The notes below the pieces were generated by a model. The model was given only the letters and a program-made list of their open reading frames with translations, was not told the origin of the DNA and made no database searches. Positions 7,025 through 10,965 of a stretch of 10,965 nt of DNA are shown here, one piece after another. Numbering within the stretch: the stretch's first letter is position 1; each line of letters starts with the position of its first letter. The translations under genes were made by a program, and so were the position numbers. Source of the stretch: JAICLL01 sp035252155 (GTDB taxonomy: Bacteria; Planctomycetota; Planctomycetia; Pirellulales; JAICIG01); the NCBI GenBank assembly GCA_035252155.1, contig DATFDL010000330.1, positions 1-10,965 on the forward strand. The letters are read 5' to 3'.

Positions 7025-8392
7025 TCACTTGTTGACCTTTTTGCCGGTGCGTCGCTTGGCAATGTCTTTCTGCAGCATGTCGAACTGTGCCATGACCGAT
7101 TCGAGCATGGGGTCGCCGCCGTCGGCGGTTGGTTTGGCCGCGGCGTCCGCGGCCGCGCCCGACCGAGCAGCGGCGGCCGGCGCCGTATTCTGCCGTTCGA
7201 GCAGCTTGCGCATCTGCTTGAGTTCTTTGGCCCACTCGGTGCGTTCGGCCGCGGTCTGCTGTTTTTCGGCGGCGGCGGTTTCGGCCAGCTCGACGACGCG
7301 GCGGCGGACCGTTTCGAGCTCGGCCTCGAGCAAGGCCCGCTCCTTCTGCAGTTCGGCCACTTGCCGCACGGCTTCGCCGTCGCCGGCGCCGGTCTCTTCC
7401 GACCGCTCGATGAGCTGTGCACGGGCGGCGGCCAATTCGCCCCGCACCGCGGCCAGCTCGGCCGTGGCGTCGACCAGCCGGTTGATCTGTTCACGTGCCG
7501 CCACCAGATCGTGTTCCAGGCCCGAACGTTGCTGTTCTAACTGCGTCAGTTGAGTGCACATTTCGGCCGCCGCCGCGTCAGCTTCGGCCGAAGTGCGTTC
7601 GGGCTTCCGCAACAATTCGGCCCGCGTGTCGGCCAACTCGGCGCGGATCGCCGCCAAGTCGGCGGTGGCGTCGGCAAGTCGGCTGATCTGCTCGCGAGCC
7701 GCGGCCAGGTCGCTTTCGAGCGCCGTCCGCTGGTGTTCGGCGTCGGCCAATTGCGCGCACATCTGCGCCGCGGCCGCATCGGCCTGGGCGGCGGTGCGCT
7801 CGGGCTGCCGCAGCAGCTCGGCGCGGGCCTCGGCCAACTCGGCGCGCACATGAGCCAGTTCGAGCGTCGCCTCGCTCAACCGCGAAATCTGGGCGCGGGC
7901 CGCCGCCAGCTCTTGCTCGAGCGCCTGGCGTTGAACGCCGACTGCTTCGATCTGGCGCGACAACTCGTCGCGTTCTTGCTCGACGGCGGTTAATTGGCTG
8001 AGCACGGCTTCGGTGGCCGTGCCCGTGTTCGCTTCGGGCGGCCCCGCTTGGCGCAGCCGATCGAACTCGGCGCGGGCCTTTTCCAACTCGGTCTGCGTGG
8101 CCTCGAGCCGGGCGCGTTGTTCGTGCAGTTGTTGCGCGTCGCTGGCGACGTTGCGGCGATGCTCTTCGAGTTTTTGGCGCTCGGCCTCCAACTCCCGATG
8201 TTTTCGCCGCAGCTCGCTGCGCTGATGGTCGAGGTTGCGGCCTCGCTGCTCGAGGCTGGAAGCCAACGCTTCCAATTCATCGAGTTGCTGATTGAAGAAT
8301 TCGTCGTAGGCCGTGCCGCCGGCGCGCCACGCGCCTAGCGTTGCTTCGACGTTTTCCCAGCCAGGGGGTGGTGCAATCAAATCCGCTGTCAC
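7025..8392 (-). CDS. Long coiled-coil protein with 67-residue tandem repeats
   Basis: This 455-residue protein has no recognised enzyme domain. A short N-terminal region (1-35, with GWENVEATLGAWRAGGTAYD) precedes a near-continuous coiled coil (about 36-400) rich in Glu, Arg, Gln, Ala and Leu. Between residues 154 and ~336 it contains three copies of a 67-residue unit. A low-complexity Ala/Thr linker (403-425) leads to a compact conserved-looking tail, MLESVMAQFDMLQKDIAKRR (429-448), which could be a binding motif for a partner. There is no signal peptide or membrane segment. The start is a GTG at 8392 preceded by a weak GAGAG. It is the first gene of the operon, 20 nt upstream of the FGE-like gene. 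A scaffold, spacer or oligomerisation role is inferred; I do not recognise a named family. Confidence 0.8.
   Translation of the reverse strand: MTADLIAPPPGWENVEATLGAWRAGGTAYDEFFNQQLDELEALASSLEQRGRNLDHQRSELRRKHRELEAERQKLEEHRRNVASDAQQLHEQRARLEATQTELEKARAEFDRLRQAGPPEANTGTATEAVLSQLTAVEQERDELSRQIEAVGVQRQALEQELAAARAQISRLSEATLELAHVRAELAEARAELLRQPERTAAQADAAAAQMCAQLADAEHQRTALESDLAAAREQISRLADATADLAAIRAELADTRAELLRKPERTSAEADAAAAEMCTQLTQLEQQRSGLEHDLVAAREQINRLVDATAELAAVRGELAAARAQLIERSEETGAGDGEAVRQVAELQKERALLEAELETVRRRVVELAETAAAEKQQTAAERTEWAKELKQMRKLLERQNTAPAAAARSGAAADAAAKPTADGGDPMLESVMAQFDMLQKDIAKRRTGKKVNK
7385..7933 (-). repeat. 67-aa (201-bp) tandem repeat in the coiled-coil gene
   Basis: Units start at QRQALEQEL (residue 154, DNA 7933), QRTALESDL (221, DNA 7732) and QRSGLEHDL (288, DNA 7531), exactly 67 residues apart. 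The first two are complete and the third decays after about residue 336. Shared blocks are AAAREQISRL, RAELADTRAELLR and PERT. The units are similar in both protein and DNA, which indicates duplication within the gene rather than convergent coiled-coil composition. A 67-residue unit is not a multiple of seven, so the heptad phase must shift at each junction. Confidence 0.85.
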
Positions 8393-8534
8393 GACTCTCG
8401 CTGCCTAATCAAAGGGTGCAATCGCGGACGCGGCCGAAAGGCCAGCATAGGCGCAATCGCCTGGCGACGGGCAAGAAAGGGACACCCGCCTCGGCAACTC
8501 TACGTTAGTGCTCGCCGCCGAGCAAACGCCCGTG

Positions 8535-8554
8535 GAACGGAATTTATTCCGTTC
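8535..8554. repeat. GAACGGAAT palindrome
   Basis: GAACGGAAT (8535-8543) is the exact reverse complement of ATTCCGTTC (8546-8554), separated by only 2 nt. The core is the same as in the inverted repeat within the GAP1-like gene (3899-3920). A shorter GCTCG/CGAGC hairpin (8510-8523) lies just upstream. It may be a dispersed repeat or an operator; the sequence cannot decide between them. Confidence 0.6.
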
Positions 8555-8614
8555 GCTCGGTGGGTACGGAATGTTTTTCGCGGCACTACGGCATCGCCCC
8601 GCGCCGGCCACGAG

Positions 8615-8632
8615 CCCACCCCGACGGGTGGG
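8615..8632. repeat. CCCACCC/GGGTGGG hairpin
   Basis: CCCACCC (8615-8621) and GGGTGGG (8626-8632) form a perfect 7-bp stem around a CGAC tetraloop. The sequence looks like a short dispersed hairpin element I associate with planctomycete intergenic regions; that association is from memory. No U-tract follows, so it is not a standard terminator. Confidence 0.55.
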
Positions 8633-8659
8633 ATGCTGTAGAAAACGCCGCATTTTCAT

Positions 8660-8683
8660 GGGCGTTGCAAATTTGCAACGCCC
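8660..8683. repeat. Perfect 24-bp palindrome
   Basis: The 12-mer GGGCGTTGCAAA (8660-8671) is followed directly by its exact reverse complement (8672-8683), with no spacer. This is long enough to be a dimeric regulator site or to extrude as a cruciform. It lies about 40 bp upstream of the candidate -35 of the Cys-rich gene and about 270 bp upstream of the minus operon start. It could regulate either gene, or be another dispersed repeat. Confidence 0.7.
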
Positions 8684-8724
8684 GGAGAGAGCAAGAATTT
8701 TATTATTTTGGTAGTTCAGGGGTC

Positions 8725-8755
8725 TTGCATAAAATTTACTGTGTGCCAACATAGT
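8725..8755 (+). promoter_or_regulatory. Candidate promoter of the Cys-rich protein gene
   Basis: Within an AT-rich stretch (about 8690-8755), TTGCAT (8725-8730) could serve as -35 and CATAGT (8750-8755) as -10, with a 19-nt spacer; a shorter 17-nt spacing to AACATA (8748-8753) is also possible. Transcription would begin near 8762, leaving a leader of about 50 nt before the ATG at 8814. The matches to consensus are only moderate. Confidence 0.4.
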
Positions 8756-8801
8756 CTGGGGCAACGAACCAGCGGAAATCTCACACAGTTCTATTGCTTC
8801 C

Positions 8802-8806
8802 AGGAG
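8802..8806 (+). promoter_or_regulatory. Strong ribosome binding site (AGGAG)
   Basis: AGGAG lies 7 nt before the ATG at 8814. It is among the best ribosome sites in the window, and fixes the start of the Cys-rich protein. Confidence 0.75.
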
Positions 8807-8813
8807 AAACATC

Positions 8814-9320
8814 ATGTTGCGGAGTGTGCGTTTATTTTCGGTTGTGCTCGCTTTAGGGGCGATCGCCTATGCGGGCGAAGCAAAGGCGGCGGGGCGGCTG
8901 GCTGCGTTTCGCGCGGCGCGCGTCGCTGCGATTGAGGCGGCCTTCCAACCCAACGCCGCAGCCCCTGAAGCTTACGCGGCTCCGGCCCCCGCGGCCGATG
9001 CGGCCCCTGCCGCTGGCGCGCCGATGGCCGGATCGATGGGCGGGTCGTGCTGCTGCCCGACGCCTTGCATCACCTACCGTCATCGTGGCCACCACAAGGT
9101 TTGCTGTGGCTGTGCGCCGTCGTATGAAACGGTTTTGTGTGCCACGAATCCTCGGACCTGCTGCCCGGTGAACATTCCGGTCTGCGTGCCGGGTTGCTGC
9201 ACGGGCGCTCCGACGACGACCTGCCATCACAACACGGTGCGCTATGAGTGGTGCTGCGGTTATAAAGTGACCGTCCGCTTCAAGCACAACGGCGACGTCG
9301 TGGTGGTCAGCCGCGGCTAA
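8814..9320 (+). CDS. Small secreted cysteine-rich protein
   Basis: This 168-residue protein has a clear Sec signal peptide (basic MLRSVR, hydrophobic core to about residue 20, cleavage after AYA or AKA). An Ala/Pro-rich low-complexity stretch (about 30-75) follows, then a compact Cys-rich domain (79-148) with 16 cysteines. These are C79-81, 85, 97, 98, 100, 109, 116, 117, 124, 128, 129, 137, 147 and 148, and include a CCC triplet and several CC pairs. The C-terminus (149-168) is a beta-strand-like KVTVRFKHNGDVVVV. Histidines (90, 93, 94, 138, 139) cluster with the cysteines, so disulfide-bonded structure or metal binding are both possible. I do not recognise a named family; small secreted Cys-rich proteins are common in planctomycetes. 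An AGGAG site 7 nt upstream and an AT-rich promoter suggest good expression. It appears to be monocistronic. Confidence 0.8.
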   Translation: MLRSVRLFSVVLALGAIAYAGEAKAAGRLAAFRAARVAAIEAAFQPNAAAPEAYAAPAPAADAAPAAGAPMAGSMGGSCCCPTPCITYRHRGHHKVCCGCAPSYETVLCATNPRTCCPVNIPVCVPGCCTGAPTTTCHHNTVRYEWCCGYKVTVRFKHNGDVVVVSRG

Positions 9321-9357
9321 GCGGAATACCCCAGGCCAACAAAAAGCCTCGACCCTC

Positions 9358-9449
9358 AAAGGCGGCTTCACTGCTCTGCGAGACTTGGTACACTCGCCGT
9401 AAGGCGGGCGTGACCAGGCCGCGGGTGGTGCAGCCGCCTTTATCTTTTT
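9358..9449 (+). ncRNA. Structured RNA element or long-loop terminator upstream of the YhdT/PanF-like operon
   Basis: AAAGGCGGCT (9358-9367) pairs perfectly with AGCCGCCTTT (9432-9441). After a one-base mismatch (T9368/C9431) the stem continues with CAC (9369-9371) and GTG (9428-9430), giving about 13 bp. Inside, CGCC (9395-9398) and GGCG (9403-9406) form a hairpin capped by a GUAA tetraloop (GNRA class), probably extended by CAC/GTG (9391-9393/9410-9412) across an internal loop. A U-rich tail, atcttttt, follows at 9442-9449. A closed multi-branch RNA with a U-rich 3' end could be a terminator for the Cys-rich gene, a cis-regulatory leader of the transporter genes 21 nt downstream, or a small RNA. 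I could not match it to a riboswitch class I know. Confidence 0.5.
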
Positions 9450-9470
9450 GATGGGCTTCCGGCGATCTTG

Positions 9471-9791
9471 ATGATGAACACGGTGCGCGATCCATCCACC
9501 GAGGATCCTCTGCTGCGCAGCGCTCGCCGCGAGGCCTGCGTGGTGTTCGGTGTCTGGCTGGCGGCATTGCTCTATACGATCGGCTATTGCTACGCCTTCG
9601 GTTATGGGCGAGGTTCTGAAACCCCGACGCTCTGGCTAGGTGTGCCCGACTGGGTGCTGTGGGGCATCGTGCTGCCGTGGACGCTGTGCACAGTGATCTC
9701 CTGGTGGTTTGGCCTGCGGTTCATGAGCGACGACGACCTGGGCGGCGAACCCGAAGGCGAACTCGTCCCGCGCGGGGCGCCGTATGAATGA
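9471..9791 (+). CDS. YhdT/DUF997-like small membrane protein
   Basis: The 106-residue protein has two hydrophobic segments (about 22-45 and 58-79) and a polar tail (about 83-106). It fits the DUF997 (YhdT) pattern: an N-terminal ARREA motif, a first membrane segment, a G-P-W segment (GVPDWVLWG), a second membrane segment with a conserved Pro, and an acidic tail after RFMSDDDLG. In Escherichia coli yhdT lies directly upstream of panF, the sodium/pantothenate symporter gene, and the same order is seen here. Its role is unknown; it may be a small partner of the symporter. Two ATGs (9471, 9474) and a TTG (9468) are possible starts, and none has a clear Shine-Dalgarno; 9471 is chosen. The stop overlaps the symporter start by 8 bp, so translation of the pair is likely coupled. 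Confidence 0.78.
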   Translation: MMNTVRDPSTEDPLLRSARREACVVFGVWLAALLYTIGYCYAFGYGRGSETPTLWLGVPDWVLWGIVLPWTLCTVISWWFGLRFMSDDDLGGEPEGELVPRGAPYE

Positions 9792-10965
9792 ACCCTCGGC
9801 CGGCGGCGGCGCTCTGGTCGCCTTGCTCGTGTTTGTGGTCGCGTCGGTCTGGCTGGGCACGATCGCTCAGCGAATCGTCGAGCGAGGCTCGTTCTTGAAG
9901 GGCTACTTCCTGGGCAATCGCGGCCTGGGCGCCTGGGCGCTGGCTTTGACCACCACCGTGCAAAGCGGCGGCACGTTTATGGGCTTTCCGTCGCTGGTCT
10001 ACAGCCACGGTTGGGTGCTGACGCTCTTCATCGCCGGCTACATGGTGGTGCCGATCACCGGCTTCGGCATGATCGGCAAACGCATGGCGCAACTCTCGCG
10101 GCGGACCGGGGCGATCACCGTGCCAGACCTCCTGCGCGAGCGCTTCGCCAGCCCGGCGGTGGGCGTGGCCGCGTTGGTGCTGATTCTGTTCTACCTCAGC
10201 TTCATGATGGTGGCTCAGTTCAAAGCGGGGGCGATCGTGATGAAGGTGGCCATGCCCGGCTCGCACGCGCTGACGCTCGACGAATCGGCCACGACCGGGT
10301 TCGACTATTACTATTTCATCGGACTGAGTGTCTTTGCCCTGACGGTGGTGGGCTACACGGCGATCGGCGGCTTTCTGGCGGCGGTTTGGACCGACTTGTT
10401 TCAGAGCGTCATGATGCTCATCGGCGTGATGATCTTGTTGCCGCTGGTGCTCTGGACGGCGGGCGGACTCGAACACGCCTCGCTGGCGGCCGCCGAACAC
10501 ACCGGCCCGGAGTTTCTTTTGGCGCCTGGCTATTCGCACGATGGGCGCGAGTTCTTGCCGCTGGGTTTGGCGTTTTCGATGTTCTTTTTGTGGGTCTTTG
10601 CCGGCGTCGGTTCGCCGGCGGGCATGGTGCGAATCATGGCCGCCAAAGACACTCAAACCGTCCGCCGCTCGGTCGCCCTGCTCAGCACCTACAATATGTT
10701 CATCTATCTGCCGCTGATCGCCATCTGCATCTGCGGCCGCGCGATCATCCCAGACCTGCCCGGAAAAACCGACGAGATCATTCCACGACTGGCACTGCTG
10801 ACCACCAGCAAGTTCGCGGGCGGCTCGCTGGTGGCCGGGCTGATCTTGACGGCGCCCTTCGGCGCGGTCATGGCCACGGTTAGCTCGTATTTAGTGGTCA
10901 TCGCCTCGGGCTTGGTGCGCGACGTTTACCAGCGTTTCATCCGACCCACGGCCTCGGTGGCCGAA
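9784..10965 (+). CDS. PanF-like sodium:solute symporter, 3' end missing
   Basis: The frame is open from ATG 9784 to the window end (394 residues), so the C-terminus is missing. It is a polytopic inner-membrane SSS-family protein (LeuT-fold, Na+-coupled). Motifs are YFLGNR (41-46), SGGTFMGFP (61-69), PDLLRERF (114-121), YTAIGGFLAAVWTDLFQ (191-207), VRIMAAKDTQTVRRS (282-296), GRAIIPDL (318-325) and LTAPFGAVMATVSSYL (355-370). The last is in the region of the Na2 site in this family, with Ser367/368. The IIPDL block, the MLIG/AAGGL-like region (211-228) and the upstream YhdT-like gene favour a PanF relative importing pantothenate, but other SSS substrates cannot be excluded. The GCCCC-type leader seen in many symporters is not needed, since translation probably follows the upstream gene through the 8-bp overlap. 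Confidence 0.85.
   Translation, partial: MNEPSAGGGALVALLVFVVASVWLGTIAQRIVERGSFLKGYFLGNRGLGAWALALTTTVQSGGTFMGFPSLVYSHGWVLTLFIAGYMVVPITGFGMIGKRMAQLSRRTGAITVPDLLRERFASPAVGVAALVLILFYLSFMMVAQFKAGAIVMKVAMPGSHALTLDESATTGFDYYYFIGLSVFALTVVGYTAIGGFLAAVWTDLFQSVMMLIGVMILLPLVLWTAGGLEHASLAAAEHTGPEFLLAPGYSHDGREFLPLGLAFSMFFLWVFAGVGSPAGMVRIMAAKDTQTVRRSVALLSTYNMFIYLPLIAICICGRAIIPDLPGKTDEIIPRLALLTTSKFAGGSLVAGLILTAPFGAVMATVSSYLVVIASGLVRDVYQRFIRPTASVAE

Larger units (their letters stand above)
8393..8813. other. Divergent intergenic region with clustered hairpins
   Basis: This 421-bp gap separates the minus-strand GTPase operon (starting 8392) from the plus-strand Cys-rich gene (8814). It should hold the promoters of both. 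It contains GGCC-GAAA-GGCC (8432-8443), GCTCG/CGAGC (8510-8523), a GAACGGAAT/ATTCCGTTC palindrome (8535-8554), CCCACCC/GGGTGGG (8615-8632) and a 24-bp palindrome (8660-8683). From about 8690 it becomes AT-rich, typical of a promoter for the + gene. No convincing promoter for the minus operon could be placed. Short ORFs crossing it lack ribosome sites and family features. Confidence 0.7.

Noticed and set aside
7005..7235. N-terminal extension of the FGE-like gene up to 7235
   Set aside because: The extra residues are Arg/Gln/Ala-rich and overlap the end of the coiled-coil gene in another frame. The ATG at 7004 has a GAGGG site and starts a normal membrane segment.
8405..8815. 136-residue minus-strand ORF across the divergent intergenic region
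   Set aside because: It runs through the promoter region and all the palindromes, has no ribosome site and no recognisable family pattern.
9358..9441. tRNA gene
   Set aside because: The stem is 13 bp instead of 7, and there is no T-loop sequence or anticodon arm in a proper position.
9721..10656. 311-residue minus-strand ORF opposite the symporter
   Set aside because: Its His/Arg/Gln-rich composition is typical of the antisense frame of a GC-rich membrane-protein gene, and the plus frame carries clear SSS motifs.
1..10965. CRISPR array, insertion sequence, rRNA or tRNA
   Set aside because: I saw no regularly spaced direct repeats with unique spacers, no transposase motifs and no structural RNA signatures in the window.

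Overview
The window is GC-rich and gene-dense. It has long Asp/Ala/Arg-rich proteins, short GC-rich hairpin repeats between genes, a cysteine-rich secreted protein, a membrane protein with a formylglycine-generating-enzyme (FGE) fold, and a GTPase/GAP1 gene pair. Together these point to a planctomycete, probably Pirellulales-like. That assignment is inference from gene content and style; there is no rRNA or other marker gene here.

Layout. (1) 89-2044 (+) encodes an OPT-family oligopeptide/metal-chelate transporter. It is followed by a G-quadruplex-like G-rich spacer and a hairpin. (2) 2172-3446 (+) encodes a Tat-exported sulfite-oxidase-family molybdopterin enzyme. It ends 11 bp from the end of the convergent operon, and one imperfect hairpin covers both stop codons. 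(3) 8392-3458 (-) is a compact four-gene operon: a coiled-coil protein with a 67-residue tandem repeat, a two-TM protein with a degenerate FGE-like domain, a zinc-ribbon TRAFAC-type GTPase, and a GAP1-like protein. The last three are joined by ATGA and TAATG stop/start overlaps. (4) 8393-8813 is a 421-bp divergent intergenic region with four separate inverted repeats, including a perfect 24-bp palindrome, and a candidate promoter for (5) 8814-9320 (+), a small secreted protein with 16 cysteines. (6) 9358-9449 is a strongly structured RNA-like element (13-bp closing stem, GUAA tetraloop hairpin, U-rich tail). It lies 21 nt before (7) 9471-9791 (+), a YhdT/DUF997-like membrane protein, which overlaps by 8 bp (8) 9784-10965 (+), a PanF-like sodium:solute symporter that runs off the window.

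The most interesting part is the (-) operon. GAP1 proteins next to TRAFAC GTPases have been described by comparative genomics as parts of predicted conflict or stress-response systems, but they are largely uncharacterised. Here the pair is coupled to a membrane-anchored, apparently non-catalytic FGE/C-type-lectin-fold protein and a long coiled-coil protein. This suggests a membrane-associated GTPase switch with a sensor (or scaffold), a GTPase, a partner and a filament-like scaffold. No obvious toxin or nuclease is encoded in the operon, so an immune role is only a hypothesis.
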